Below are positions 1-12,474 of a stretch of 64,000 nucleotides of DNA, in pieces. The stretch's first letter is position 1. Each line of letters starts with the position of its first letter. Both the position numbers and the translations under genes were made by a program. The notes beneath the pieces are model-generated. The model was not told where the DNA came from, did not search any database, and saw only the letters and a program-made list of their open reading frames with translations. This DNA is from Ctena decussata (taxonomy: Eukaryota; Mollusca; Bivalvia; Lucinida; Lucinidae), in NCBI GenBank assembly GCA_963989385.1, contig OZ022501.1, positions 22,964,102-23,028,101 of the forward strand, written 5' to 3'.

Positions 1-969
1 GGAGTAATAAGGTAGGTAAACAAACTTATTTGCATTTGCATTTGATATATTTCCATATGTGTTTTCCGTGTTCGATATCGTAAAGAAGCCATGCCGCGGG
101 TGCTCCCTACTGCAACGGAATAAAGAACAACTTACCAACTGTTTATGTATATATATCCGTAATATAATTCTCGGTCGTTTTCTTTGTAACTTAACTCAAA
201 AAATTAAGAATAATTATTTTTTCTTTTTAACTGATTTTTCTCTTTATCCGTATGTGAAATGAACTGATCCTCCCGTGCACAGCCTGAATCGCTCTTTTAA
301 AATGCACGTGTTTGATGTGAGAAAGGTTACAGTCAGGGAAAGGCAAAAAGGTTATAGTGCACTAGAGAGCTGGTTCATTATAAAGAAAAGCTTTGTAGCA
401 GCGTCGATGCAGCGCCCATTGTTGCATCCACGCTGGTGCATCGCCTCCGTGTGTTGCAGTATTAATTTATATGAATTCATTGAGTGGGCGAGTTAACAGT
501 AAAATACTATACATGCAAATTGACAAAATGATGATCATAAATGTATGTTTGTAAATCTGGAAAAAAAAGAAAAAAGACAATTGGATATCAAATTGCCTTT
601 TTTTCTCTTCCAGAGCCTTTAAGATATTGAGCAGTTCTTATGAGTATACCCCCCCACCTGTTGCCTGTTCCCCCTCCCCCCCCCCCTTATCTTTTCAAGA
701 CGAGAGCTACGGATTGTGACAACCTCATGATCCCATGTGGACATCAATGGAACCGCGTTGTTATTGCGGTGCTAGTGATGGACCTCATGGGATGTCTCTG
801 TCGGTTAAAAGATGTTAGTCGGATCGCGCGCTCGTCCGAGGCCGTCTGTCATCGGATTTCTCTCCTTTCCTGTTTTGTGTCCCAAACAGTATTTCGGTTC
901 AGTGCGGTAAGTCTATCCCCTTTCGCTGGCGATTTCATTGCAAGGTCGTGGCGATCTTGCAAAGCATTC
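1..969. other. Intergenic, no feature seen
   Basis: AT-rich, with a poly(C) run near 674-687. The short frames have no recognisable content. Confidence 0.5.
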
Positions 970-1076
970 CAGCGGGCGCATGTCGTCGAGATGACGTCAT
1001 GCTGACGTGGATGCGACGTTTGTACATCGCGTCGACGCCGGTGCGGCATCGTTGGGAGGTCGTGTGCCTGCTTGGA
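970..1076. mobile_element. CAGCAGGCACA-family MITE, GACGTC core
   Basis: Bounded by CAGCGGGCGCATG and GTGTGCCTGCTTGG, with ATGACGTCATG and GCGTCGACGC dyads inside. Confidence 0.65.
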
Positions 1077-1429
1077 TGGTCATTTAGCCGCGAAAGGGGT
1101 TTAGTTTCGAAATTGTTTAATATTCAATATTTATGTTTATGCTACCATGTATGTGCATATACTATATGTGTTGACTCATGTATGTCACAAATGTGACCTG
1201 AGTTTCTTAAAATGACTTTGACTTTGACTTGACTTTGACTGCAATACTTTCTTGGAATCTTTCGCAATCAGGCTGTTTACTTGAGCATTCTATAGGCGTA
1301 TTTTGTCGTTTGTCATATTTTTCTTTGTGAAATAGCCTCGGCAAACCAAGGACAAAAAATACTGCAAATGTTAAGGGTTTTTTCCTACAACGGCTTTAGT
1401 ATCGGATTTTATTCCTACAGTGTCCCGAA

Positions 1430-1745
1430 TTTTCGCTACCTCTTAAACACACCGTACATTCGATCTTTAACATTTTGGTAGAACGCGGTCGGGTACGGAA
1501 AATACAGATGTTTATCCAAGCGCGCGCTTTTTCGCGGGTAAGTCATTTTCTTAGTTTCTGGTGAGCTGGCTGGATTGTTTTTTTCAATTTTCATAGCGAG
1601 AGGACATATTTTGTCCCTTTCTCTGAAAAGGTGCAAATAGATGGAAATAATTCAGGACCATTATCTTTTTATTCGGTTGCTAGGTGACGCTAAATATACG
1701 GGAAATGACAGTCGGTATATTTTGATTTGGTAAGGAGTATAACGG
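1430..1745. repeat. Dispersed repeat, inverted copy at 9890-10445
   Basis: TTAAACACACCGTACATTCG, AACATTTTGGTAGAA and GTACGGAAAATACAGATG recur in reverse complement at 10315-10440. A second block (AACGGACGG, CGGAAGA, GTACGGGTC) matches 9905-10030 in reverse more loosely. Confidence 0.7.
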
Positions 1746-1947
1746 ACGGCGATTACGGAAGATACGGTCGTTTTTATTCATTTTTATGGTACGGGTCTAT
1801 CACAGACGGCACTAAGTACAACATTCTAATTGCAAATTCATATGTAATGCCACTTTTATTCCTAATTTTATATCTTGTACTAAATTGGCCATACATTTGT
1901 CGCTGTTAGGATTGTATTGAGAATTTTTATGCTTCCATTGCAAAAGA

Positions 1948-3240
1948 TTTACTCCAGATGAAAACGACAGAGGTGTGGTGTTTCCCTTGGAAATGTATAC
2001 CCATCCACCTGAAGCTCCGCTTGCCGAACTATTAGCGAGCAGTCGCTTGCTGGCGCAAAGGAGCTTTGAAAGAGTGGGAGCTCTATTATAGAAGATTGGT
2101 AAGCCATATTTTTACCTGTAAGATACATTACTTTCAATGAAATTTCTTTCATAACGACACCAAACGGAAGTTAGAATTAGACTGGTTCGAATGGAAATCG
2201 ACGAAAAACTTATAGCGTACAGTCGTTCTGTCGCTACGTTACGTAATGATGTCAAACGTTCCGTTTGAGAAAAACAAGATGGCGTCAACGTTAACCGCTT
2301 CAATGCAAGGAGACTGAACGTTGGATGAAATAATTCAAAGGAAATAAAGCACCGTAGAGAAGGAACTGAAAAAGTAAAGCCCGTTTTTCGAGGGGATAGA
2401 TTACTAGGGGTAAATCTGTTTTCTGACAGTTTCTCATCAGTTTGTAGACGGAGTTCGCAGCTGTGGAGTTGCAAAGCTTTCAATACAAATTTAATACTAC
2501 AAAAAAAAGATAAAGAGCGATGTGCTCGCCCTAAGGCAGTGCCCATTTTCATATTATGCTCTGAATGGAGAACGTGTGCATGCTGTTACTTCATGCGCAG
2601 TTCCTTTCTGCTACTTGACAACGGCATAATATGTTCTGCATGAAGTGAGCGGATATCGCACAACAATCTTCATTTTTCTTCTTTTAACTTAGCATGCAAA
2701 CAGCGCAAGACTCAAAAAACGTTGTGACGACGTCGATGCAACGTTATGACATCACAACAACCTTGTATAGATGTCAGTGAAACGTGGTAACATTGGGTCG
2801 ACATTGTTACAACGTTGTTTCGACGCAGTATGCCAGTATGAATTGTCGCATTATTTCTGATGATCAACCGGTTTACTAGGCATTTCTAATCTCCCAAGTA
2901 TGCGTAACAACTCACGCGCATGCTACTTTACCGATCTATTATTTGTGCACTGCTCGGTTTTGACATTAAATGGCAAGCCTCAAACATCTCCGCACTGTCT
3001 TCAAAAGGTTAAAAGACTATCATGTAATTCATACACAGAGTCCACTCATCAGATTGAATGTCTTCGATGTTTTACATGTACCCAGTTCAGGACATTTACC
3101 AACCAAAGCACTGAGCATACAACGTTGAAATCAACATAGAATCAACGTTGATTCAACGGAATGACATTGGATCAACGATGTTTCAATGTGGAGTGAATGC
3201 TGTTTGACTGCTGGGTAAGGTTTCTAAGAGGAGTTGGTAC
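1948..3240. repeat. Segmental duplication, copy A
   Basis: Blocks AAAGATTTACTCCA, TACCCATCCACCTGAAGCTC, TATGCTCTGAATGGAG, GCGCATGCTACTTTACCGAT and GAGTCCACTCATCAGATTGA recur in the same order in copy B (5505-7680). A 522-bp segment (2035-2556) is present only here, bounded by TATTA. No gene is recognised. Confidence 0.75.
2035..2556. mobile_element. 522-bp presence/absence segment flanked by TATTA
   Basis: Copy B reads straight through CCGAACTATTATGCTCTG, whereas copy A has this segment between two TATTA words (2030-2034 and 2552-2556). It is an insertion in A or a precise loss in B. A 146-codon frame on the minus strand lies in it but resembles nothing I recognise. Confidence 0.6.
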
Positions 3241-3611
3241 ATGACTTTGCTCATCTACTGTCAATTAAAGGCAATGGGCAGAAATACGTCACCGTTTGAC
3301 GTCATCCTGCATGTTTTGGTCACAGCCATTTCGATTTCGAGTCACTTCGATGGTAAGGTTTTATTGATTTCTCTGTGTAATACTAGTTAAGAAGTTTTTG
3401 TGCATTATGAGCTCTACATGTATTTCAGTAACCAATTCATATTATGAAATTGCAAACTCTTCGACACTCACAAGTAGGCTCATGCTTGACATCCTAGAGT
3501 GTGATCTTTCATAGGGGCAATTGCAATCGGACATCCTCGCCGATAACTTCGATATTGCGGATACGAAATTGGCCGAAGTGTTACGATTGGGTCAGTTGGT
3601 GTCAAAGTAAA

Positions 3612-3780
3612 CATGAGAACCACAGGGTCATGGTCATGTGCTTTGTTTCTTCGAGCCCGATGAAAAATAAGAATCCGCTTGTACAGGGTGGTGTATATGA
3701 AGTACTTCATGTACAAACGGATCGTTTGTCATTGGGGTCGAAGAAACAAACCATATGACCCGAGTCCCTGTGATGAGAAC
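3612..3780. mobile_element. Palindromic MITE
   Basis: The arms GAACCACAGGGTCATGG...TTTGTTTCTTCGAGCCC and the complement at the right (GGGGTCGAAGAAACAAACC, GACCCGAGTCCCTGTGATG) meet around GAAGTACTTC. Confidence 0.65.
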
Positions 3781-3939
3781 AGGCAATGATCAGGAATTAA
3801 TAGGCTACAATCAAATCCCATACCCTGCCCTCAAAACCTGACAAAAGTTGCTCGATAACAAGTTTTTTGTTGTTGTTAGATAATGAAAACTTGTTACAGC
3901 TAAAGCGCGATTTAGCTTTGTATGAAACTGAACCTTTTA

Positions 3940-4232
3940 CAGGAAAAATAAGGTAAAAGGTTTCCCATAGCCCTAAAAGCCGTAGGGGCAACGAGGGTTA
4001 GAGACCCACTGTATCTTGGGCATAGCTGAAGAAAGGCGGAGCCCATCTCTCTCCTTTCGTTGCCTTACTCTTCCCTGATTCGAAAAAGGTACCCATATTT
4101 ACTGCTGGGTTGACATGCAGAGAGAGTTTTCCAGTCGTTGGATGGCGACGGTGAGCTGCGAAATCACGACCTTCCGGTGACCCGAAACACTCTAACCACT
4201 CGACTACGGCGCCCCCCCCCCCCCCCCCTTTA
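3940..4232 (-). mobile_element. tRNA-derived SINE (type 2)
   Basis: On the minus strand it opens GGCGCCGTAGTCGAGTGG, an A-box-like head. It continues through a B-box-like GGTCGTGATTTCG, CCATCCAACGACTGG, CAACCCAGCAG, and ends TTTTACC. A second copy lies at 41310-41595. A poly(C) run at its head (4214-4230) is directly visible. Confidence 0.7.
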
Positions 4233-4369
4233 TAGGAAAAGGGAAAAAACAATCATATCAAACTATCAACCAAAAACGGCTGCCTCGTTGGTCGTGAATT
4301 AAATGGCGTCGTGGTCAGGTGTTACATTTTTCTTAATTATTCTTAATTATAAGATCGGGTTCCAGTGAG

Positions 4370-4490
4370 CACATGACGTCGAAATGACGTCGTATTGTCG
4401 AAATGACGTCGTAATGACGTCAATATGACATCATAACGTCGCATCGACGTCTGGTCGACGTCATTACGACGTCATGTGCCTGCAGGGCTA
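4370..4490. mobile_element. CAGCAGGCACA-family MITE, GACGTC core
   Basis: It has several GTCGAAATGACGTC units and ends ATGACGTC...CATGTGCCTGCAGGG. Confidence 0.7.
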
Positions 4491-6724
4491 TAAATAACGT
4501 ACGGTAATAGTAAATTATTCAGGCATCCTTTCATTCACTCAGGCACTTAAATGAATTTGTTGTTTCCATGTGGGAATTGAATTGCGCCTTCAGTCGTAAG
4601 TTCGAGCATGTACGGGGAATAATACAAAAACATCAGCGGACAAATTTATCATACTTTCACTTTCGTATTCGATGGATGATTTCCGATTCAAGGGACTTTC
4701 AAACAATATTTCTGTCATACCCAGGAAGATTGAAGAATCCGGGAGCGCTATTACTTGCCCAAACGCTAGTCACTGCTTTTTAAAAGTGAAAATATTACTT
4801 CATATGTCCATACTGGCTCACATCGGGAACGACCCTTGTAAAAAATCTGTCTTTAGGTAAATAGGTACACTTTCGGAGTTTCCGGGGAAGCAACACCGAC
4901 ATTTTCCTTTTTATATCCCTTTCCATCTTTGAAAGAGTTGATCCCATTTTGGAAGGCTTTATCCTCCAGTGAATCAAACAGGAAGTCTTAAAAATTGTTT
5001 CCCTTGTAAAATGGCGGAAAACCTGTATCCAATTATCTTATATTCCGCATGAGAACAAGCTGGTTTGTATGTCACATACATCTTCAAACTCAGAAGTGCC
5101 GTTAAATTTACGAGGCTCAAAATCTGAATAAAACAGATATTCGGTCTACCAAGTATTTTGCCACCAGAGACATATCAGCCGGCGCATCCGTGTCTAACCA
5201 GCTTCTACAGCGACTGCTGAAATCACTCCGCAATTTGAGAACATAGTGTGTTTATCGGGCATGTGTGTCCGTCGAGAACTCAGATCAGTCTGGGTATCCA
5301 CATGCTCAGCTGAGTTGAGCATCAAAAATAGTTTTATAACCATGGGGCCTGGTTGAATCTTAAAGATTGTAACCGACTTGAAAGACTTAGAGCTGTTGCT
5401 CTAGCTTAAACATATCTGCTCACCTGCTTATTATCAACGTTTCCCGCCGTTTTACAGAGGTTTTATTTTTTGGGGAATTTTATGCTCCCCAGAGAAAGAA
5501 ATCCTTCCAAAAGATTTACTCCAAATGAAAAGTACAGAGGTGTTTCCCTTGGAAGTGTATACCCATCCACCTGAAGCTCTACTTGCCGAACTATTATGCT
5601 CTGAATGGAGATTGTGCATGCTGTTACGTCATGCGCAGTTCTCTTCTGCTACTTTACAACGGCATAATATGTTCTGCATGAAAAGATCGAATATTGCACA
5701 ACAATCTTCTTTTTTTTTTCTTTTAACACAGCATGCATACAGCTTCTAGAAAACCTTGTGACGACGTCAGTGCAACGTTATGACATCGCAACAACCGTGT
5801 ATAGATAATAATACTGGCAGGCTACCAGTGGTGGCCGTTTTTTATTACACCTTTTTATATTGTAACCGACATATTATGTTACTAGGCACACACTACGTAT
5901 TGCATCGGAACATACATAAATAATTGTTACACGTGTGCCGTAATTTACAAGAATTTAGATGCTTTCTTGAAGGTTGGTTGCAGGTTATACCTTTTTCCTG
6001 ATAAATGAACATTAATACAGTAATTTGTACATGTTTATTTCTGTATTTATTTATGTACGTGTTAAGTGTTGCAGTTCCCCGGAAAGGCAATGATGTTGAT
6101 ATGAGGGTAGCCTGGTGACATTGTTTACCTTTTGCCTCCCAGGCAGAGAATTTTACCCAGCTTCTTCGCGGGCGTTTGTTTTGTTACCTTGTACAAAATG
6201 GCCGAATCTGAGACACAACAAATGCGTTACTGCGAGTGCAGAACGCAAATGGCCACCACTGGTACGCGGCCACCACTGGTCGCACGCCAGTATAGCGTCA
6301 TAACCTTGCATCCAGGTCGTTATGTACAACGTTGTATTGACGTTGTGTGTCATAATGGAATGTCTCATTATTTGTGATGATCAATAGGCTAGGCATTTTC
6401 AATCTTACAAGTATGCATAGCAACTCACGCACATGCTACTTTACCGATTTTTCATGTGAACACTGAGCTCGGTTTTGACACTGAATGGCAAGCCTCTAAT
6501 AGGTTCGCATTGTCTTCTAAAAGCTAAAAGGACGATATGATCATGTGATTCATACACAGCCGATCTGAGCAAAGCCTGAACAATCTGATTATGTCCACAT
6601 GATGATCTGGATATGCATAACTCGGAGTTCCTTTCATGTGTTAAGAAATCACATATATGACAGCCGGGTATAACTAAAATACTGATGATGCTTAAGCTGA
6701 TATGAACAGGAGCTGGTCTAGTCT

Positions 6725-6975
6725 AGAATCTATCCCATAACCTTGCAAGGTCGTTGGTGCACCACAGATGACTTTACAACAATCCCTTTCCACCTAGTCT
6801 CGTCTTCAGCTGCCCTAGCTGAGCTAGCAAAGTCCATTTCTTAATATTGTCTTCCCATCTCCTTCTTCTTTTTCCTTTCACTGTGCCTTGTAGAATTGTA
6901 TTTGCTAAGCCAGAGGACCTTGAGTCGCGACCAAACCACCTCAGTTTTCGTTTCTTGACATGAGTGTTTACGTTT
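6725..6975 (-). pseudogene. LINE 3' end fragment with frameshift
   Basis: The minus strand encodes RKLRWFG, RSSGLANTILQGTVKGK and RWEDNIKKWT, then a small deletion shifts the frame before DFASS-type sequence. It is the decayed C-terminus of a non-LTR retrotransposon, the same family as 12475-12605. It lies in the segment that interrupts the second copy of the segmental duplication. Confidence 0.7.
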
Positions 6976-7539
6976 AATAGCAAACCTTTTGATTCAAAAT
7001 TGCAATCCATCCATCTATCCATCCGTCCGTCCGTCAGTCCGTCCATGTTTACATCAAGTCAGAAAAAAAGCTGAGAGTGCCAAGACCAGTCTGCAGTAAC
7101 CAAACACACACGTTTTTTAATTTAGTCGTATATGTCAGAACAATACTATCTCCTTGCTGAACATGAAGCTATACATGTATACCTAACTGCACTTTTGGGT
7201 GTGGAGTCAGACCTGTCTGCACAACCGCTCATGTCTGGAAGTCACTGTTCGTTTGACACACCGGGGAGCAGTAAAGACTTCACCAAGGACGCCCAGCTGC
7301 ACTGGCAGGTAATTTTTCCTACTTGAAGTACTGTTATCGCAAAAGAAAAAAAAGTATGCCTCTAGCCCAGACCAGCCTGCTCAATTATGGTCTTCAGCAT
7401 TCAAGACTTCAGGAAGGCCCACAGAAAAGTTCCCGATCAGTTAGTGGTCAGAATGCATTAGAGTCCACTCATCAGATTGAACGTCTTCGGTGTTTTGCAT
7501 ATAGCCAGTTTAGGTTATTTACAACCATTTACCAACCAA

Positions 7540-7655
7540 TGCACTGGGCACACAACGTTGAATCAACATAGAATCAACGTTGATTTGACGGAATGACATC
7601 GACTCCACGATGATTAATTTTGAGTGAATTATGCTGTGTGCCTGCTGGGTAAGTT
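7540..7655. mobile_element. CAGCAGGCACA-family MITE, ACGTTG core
   Basis: CACTGGGCACACAACGTTG and TGTGTGCCTGCTGGG enclose GAATCAACGTTGATT. It is the counterpart of the unit at 3100-3215 in the duplicated segment. Confidence 0.72.
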
Positions 7656-7803
7656 TTCTAACAGGAGTTGGTTTTTGTAATATCGAGGAAAATACAATAT
7701 TCATTCATTCATAATCATCTCATACTTATTAGTTTAAATGATTCTTTAAATCAGTCAGTTGATTAGTACATAGTAGGAGTCAGTTTTAACTTTGTTATAT
7801 ATC

Positions 7804-7912
7804 ACCCAGCAGGCACAAAACGCCGACAAGGCGCCTACAGACATGGATGCGACGTTATTACGTCGTATCGACGTCAGCTTGACGTAGGTAAGACGTCAAG
7901 TGCCTGCCTGCT
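7804..7912. mobile_element. CAGCAGGCACA-family MITE, GACGTC core
   Basis: The ends ACCCAGCAGGCACAAAACG and AAGTGCCTGCCTGCTGG enclose GCGACGTTATTACGTCG and GACGTCAGC dyads. Confidence 0.75.
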
Positions 7913-7984
7913 GGACACGTGGAAATAGAAGAAAAGACTAAGCACGACGTAAATTCCTGGCACTATGAGCGTTAGCTTTATTTG

Positions 7985-8465
7985 TTGCACTAAACGCCTA
8001 TATTCGGTCTCGACACAAAAATAAAATATGCAATGTTAATTTTCATCTGCCATCATCTCAGTGCGCTCGCACTATATCTTACAATAACCGTTGAAAGATC
8101 AAGAGATCGCCGAATCCACCTTGTAGTATGTAAAAGATAACCTATCGAGTCGCGTACCTTTCACACCCCTGGTTAACTATGTATATACAAGGGCTGTTAC
8201 GATACGAAAAAGAGCTGTTACGAAACGAAGAAGTCATAGTTACCAAACGACCTGAAGATCGCGTCGTTTGGTAACTATGATTTTTATGTTTCGTAATGTT
8301 CAGCTCTTTTTTGTTTCGTAACATCCTTGAAAACAAAGTTAACCAGGTGTGTTTGAGGTGCTAGAAGGTGGAATTCTCTCAAATGTTATTATAAGACTAT
8401 ACAAATTTAGTACGTGCGCACTGAGATGATGGCAGATGACATTTAACATTGCAGCTCAAATCCAA
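7985..8465. mobile_element. Nested palindromic MITEs
   Basis: The outer arms (GCAATGTTAATTTTCATCTG and CATCATCTCAGTGCGC against their complement at 8415-8455) enclose an inner palindrome, about 8157-8360. The inner ends read CACACCCCTGGTTAACT and AGTTAACCAGGTGTG, with GTTTGGTAACTATGA arms. Confidence 0.7.
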
Positions 8466-8499
8466 GATAAAAGGCGATTGTTGGACTATACATAAGCCT

Positions 8500-8607
8500 T
8501 CTCAGCGGGCTCAGGATGTCGAAATGACGTCGAACTGACGTCGATACAAAATGTCTCATCAAAGTAAATACGACGCCAGTTCGACGTTCTGTGCCTGCGG
8601 GATTAGT
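8500..8607. mobile_element. CAGCAGGCACA-family MITE, GACGTC core
   Basis: CAGCGGGCTCAGGATGTCG at one end and GTTCTGTGCCTGCGGG at the other, with GAAATGACGTCGAACTGACG inside. Confidence 0.7.
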
Positions 8608-8639
8608 TCAACGCTCCTAAAGACGGAATACCAACAAAG

Positions 8640-8795
8640 TGGTATGTGCCTCTTGCGTAGACTCAGATCAGCCATGGCATCTTCCCAGTCTGATCAGAAT
8701 CTTCGCTCTGCACTGAAAGGGTAGCTTAGGGTCTCGGCCAGCTCCGGGCGGACAGCGAACACTCTGATCAAACTGGGCCGATGAAATACCCTGCA
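8640..8795. mobile_element. GAGCCGCG MITE, partial
   Basis: It retains the core GACTCAGATCAGCC, CCCAGTCTGATCAGA and the complement GATCAAACTGGGCC, but both outer ends are lost. Confidence 0.6.
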
Positions 8796-9610
8796 ACGTG
8801 CAAGGTCTACACTGGGTCTCGCTAAAGCTCTTGGCAGGAGGGTAATCTTGAGTTTACAAAAATCCTAGCAATAATCAAGGAGACGTGGAGCGGACATGAA
8901 AGTTAAAGTGACGGGCGAACCACAACTAGACGGAGGGATATCGCCACGACATAATACGACCCATCTTTCGAAGGGGGTATAAAATGATCATTGCTGATAC
9001 CAACCAGTGATGCGATACCTAAACGCATCATCAACAACAAATTTCTCTTGATATATACAGGAAAACTCTGCTATGATAATTTTTGCTAGCCAGGGGTGCT
9101 AAGTCCACTTTGTTCCTTACAATTTGCCGACGACCTATTCGCTAATCAGATTGCCCACAGCGCCGCCCTTTGGCTGCAGCGAGTTGCTCCTCCGGCGTGT
9201 TAGTTTTAGATCAGAAGATCTGTTTCAAAACACAGTTTTTGCACAACTTCGCATGATCGTTCAAAAACACTGATGAACTGGTTAATCTTGACCGTCTACT
9301 CCTGTTTGGTTGTTGATTGGTTGTTTTGGGTTTAACAGCTCTATCAAGCCGTCCTGTTTAGTAACTTTTAACGTATCCACGATGTTTTCTGTTCTGTTTC
9401 AATTCTCGTAACGACGTTTCCCAAATTGCTCAGCGGTGCGTAACTATAGTTGCACACATCTGGTGCCGATATTTTCTATCGACAAAGCGCCTATTATGCG
9501 GAAAATATTGTGTTACGGATAATTTGATTGGCTGTGATGGATGTTGTTCGCACCCAAGAAATGGCGCAGTGGGAAATAAGATTTACGAATATGCCTTTGG
9601 CCAAGGGTAC
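8796..9610. other. Intergenic, little visible
   Basis: No gene. GCTAGCCAGGGGTGCTAAG near 9088 resembles one arm of the hairpin at 30742-30832. Confidence 0.45.
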
Positions 9611-9763
9611 GTAAAGCCTCATTCACACGATCAAAGTGTCTTTGTCACAGCAACTTTAACAAAGAAAGTTTAAATTGGCATATTTTTTTCATTTACACGA
9701 GCACATTTTTCTATGACAAACCTACTTGGTCACAGAAATTTTGCCCGTGTGAACGAGGCTTAT
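9611..9763. mobile_element. MITE with GCCTCATTCACACG ends
   Basis: AAGCCTCATTCACACGAT at one end and CCCGTGTGAACGAGGCTT at the other form the inverted repeat. It also carries internal ACTTTAACAAAGAAAGTTT and GTGACAAA-type words. Confidence 0.7.
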
Positions 9764-9889
9764 TAAGGCATCCTTGGCTTGCGAAGATGTGCTATGACAT
9801 AAAATAGTGCTTTATCAATTCAAAATGTTGAAGGAAACAAGTACACTACAGAAATAGTAGCGAACTGTGCAACACCTGCGGCTAACACT

Positions 9890-10445
9890 GCAAAACGTTT
9901 TACTTCAATATGACTGCTATACCCCGTATCGAAATGTATTTCATCCGTCCGTTTTCTTCCGTAGAAAGCGACTGCCATGACCCGTATACGTGAAAATTCC
10001 ATATGGTATGAAAGACGCCGCTTTTGCTCAAGTGTTATCAATCAACGTGATCTTACTTATGAATTTATATTTGCTTTAGATATCTGGCTACCAAAAAACA
10101 TCAAAATATCTTTATAAATTATTTACTTCTAGGAGAAATTAAGATTACAAAGACAAAATTCGATGGCAAAATCCATCCTTTTCATATTCTTGTGAAATTT
10201 CTCATCAGTAACGCAGATAAAAACGAGAACGATGGCATGCTAATATATACATGATTACATACAAAAACGACAACTATCTATCTGCCACAAAATACATGCA
10301 TAAAGTAGAAAAAATAAAGAAAATAACTCACCCGCGAAAAGGCACGTGCCTCGGTAAACATCTGTATTTTCCGTACCCGACCGGATTCTACCAAAATGTT
10401 AAAGGTCGAATGTACGGTGTGTTAAACTGCATTTCAGAGTCTTAA
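9890..10445. repeat. Dispersed repeat, partner of 1430-1745
   Basis: It carries CATCTGTATTTTCCGTACCC and CGAATGTACGGTGTG, the complement of the words at 1430-1510. Confidence 0.7.
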
Positions 10446-10696
10446 ATTAGCAGCATAGTAACAGCAGTTAGATTTTTTTCAGTGTGGGAACTAATTTTAT
10501 TTATCCGAATGAACATCAAAGCGTTTCTGTCATGTATGCCTTATCATGGTGATGGTAAAAGACATAACATCAGAAACTTTGTTTACTTGAGTCCTCTTTT
10601 CAAGTGCAGACTCAATAAGCATAGTCTGCTTTTTCATTCTTTCTGACCATTTCTTGCTTCAAAAACAAAACTCTAACATTTCAAATCTTATTTAAC

Positions 10697-11036
10697 TTCA
10701 CTGGATGCTGGAGGTGCTGTGCAGCGGCCGTTAAGTCTCCCAGTACTCCATCATAGTGCAGATTATATAATTTCTAGTCTTTTCGAATCAATGATTTCAT
10801 TTCGAGTCATTCTGAAAATAGAGTAGCCAAGCTGCTGCTAGGGGGCACGGCTGGGTTTGTAAATTTTATTGAAACTTCACTGAAACTGGTGTTAGGTACC
10901 GTGTGACGGCCCTTAATCGTCCCTAGGTATTCATTCATAGTGTAGATTGTATAAGTTCTGGTCCTCTGGAATCACTTATTTCATTTCGACTCATTTTAAA
11001 AATGCAGTAGCCGCTGCTAGGGGCATGGCCGGAGTT
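10697..11036. repeat. Two-copy tandem repeat, ~183 bp
   Basis: CATAGTGCAGATTATATAA / CATAGTGTAGATTGTATAA, TTTCATTTCGAGTCATT / TTTCATTTCGACTCATT and CTGCTAGGGG...GCACGGC / CATGGC recur at about 183 bp. Confidence 0.7.
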
Positions 11037-11210
11037 GCACTTTTCATGACTGGTCATAAGCAGCCACAGTTAAACCGAGTATGCAATTTTCATTTCTTTG
11101 GTGTTTTCCCTGCTTTCAAAGGATCTGACCTTTCAGAACTTTTTCTTTTAAAGTTTTGCAGTGCTGTACATGTATACAAAACTGTACAGACCCTCAAGAG
11201 AAGTACTGGC

Positions 11211-11310
11211 TGGATGCGGGATGGATGACTTGCGATTTTGCGTCCTTTTCAACACTATTTCAGTCATATCAGGACGTTGGGAGAACGATAATGAAAGGCT
11301 GTGTGCAATG
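11211..11310 (-). mobile_element. SINE (type 1), 3' portion split by the 12.2-kb element
   Basis: The sequence from GATGACTTGCGATTTTGCG to GGCTGTGTGCAATG matches the SINE tail and stops exactly at the boundary of the 12.2-kb element. The remaining part resumes at 23503. GCAATG (11305-11310) is repeated at 23503-23508. The outer flanks TACTGGCTGGA and CACCGGCTGGA look like the SINE's own target duplication. Confidence 0.85.
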
Positions 11311-11560
11311 TATGGTGGCTGGTTTGTGCCATTTCGTCTTTTCGTCTTTTCGCCGCGAAAAGACGCCACGCGAAAAGACGAAAAGACGAAAAGACGCCAT
11401 GCGAAAAGACGAAAAGACGAAAAAACGCCAGGCGAAAAGACGAAAAGACGAAATAACGCCAGGCGAAAAGACGAAAAGACGAAACCCGCCACGCGAAAAG
11501 ACGAAATTGCAGCGCGAAAAGACGAAAAAACGCCATGCGAAAAGACGCCATTTGAAACTC
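11311..11560. repeat. Left terminal inverted repeat of the 12.2-kb element
   Basis: It opens with TATGGTGGCTGG, forms a local palindrome (CGTCTTTTCGCCGCGAAAAG), then runs as tandem GACGAAAAGACG / ACGCCAYGCGAAAA units. It is the reverse complement of 23253-23502 without length change. Confidence 0.9.
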
Positions 11561-12474
11561 TTAAATTGTCGTCTTTTCGCGTGGCGTTTTTTCGTCTTTT
11601 CGTCTTTTCGCCTGGCGTCTTTTCGTCTTTTCGCATGGCGTTATTTCGTCTTTTCGTCTTTTCGCGTGGCGTTATTTCGTCTTTTCGTCTTTTCGCGTGG
11701 CGTTATTTCGTCTTTTCGTCTTTTCGTCTTTTCGCATCACGTGTTTTGCATGAAGATATATCAATATATCCTATTCTAAATGCAGTTAATACTCTTAATA
11801 CTTAGACAGGTGTTTCTTTTTTAAACTGTGTAGACCCTGATCAGAATGCAATCTGTAAAGAAGTGTACTAATCACGGTTTGCAGCTTTTGCCGCTAAACT
11901 CTTCTTTTAAAAACATTACCAAAAATATGAGGAAAGAAGTCATTATGGTATTTCTACTGAACGGACAGAAAAGAAAATGAGCCGTCCTAATGTTTTGGAG
12001 TAAAACACTCCAAACAAATTTCATCCTATCTTAATTTTGATCTTAAACTGCCTAAAAGATTAACAACTTGTTGACCATGTAATCTCTCTCAAACTATGGA
12101 ATACAAACATTGAAACATTGTTGTACTTCGCTGTATGAAAAAATAATGATACGGTATTTTCCCTAATTTGACATACATTTAACTGCAGCTAACCCAAAAT
12201 TTGGACAAGTTTATAGTTTTCTAAAGACGTGCCAATCGCAGACAGAGCAGAGCCTGATTAGACTTCTCTTTGGCTTATGTGTCCCAATATTTAAGAATAT
12301 TATGGTATCATTTAGCTGCAGCTCCAGCTATAACACTTTCTTATAGGAAGTATTTTTAATCTGAATGCACCTCTGTGAGAGATCCATTTCAAATTGAAAA
12401 TGTGCCTCCTTCCGCCTTTTTTATAAAGGTGCACAACTACTGTTACTTCCTCTTCAAGTCTTCTTTAAACGGCA

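Larger units (their letters stand above)
5505..7680. repeat. Segmental duplication, copy B, interrupted
   Basis: It matches copy A up to about 6560 and again from about 7450. In between, about 890 bp is unique to this copy and holds the LINE fragment. No gene is recognised. Confidence 0.72.

Noticed and set aside
2112..2552. 146-codon minus-strand frame as a gene
   Set aside because: It falls entirely inside a presence/absence segment and shows no domain, signal or splice context.
11148..11805. Overlapping frames of 162-214 codons on both strands with FRLFVFS / KTKRRK repeats
   Set aside because: They are translations of the GACGAAAAG array in several frames at once; the same peptides appear at 14039-14394 and 23136-23664. 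Not genes.
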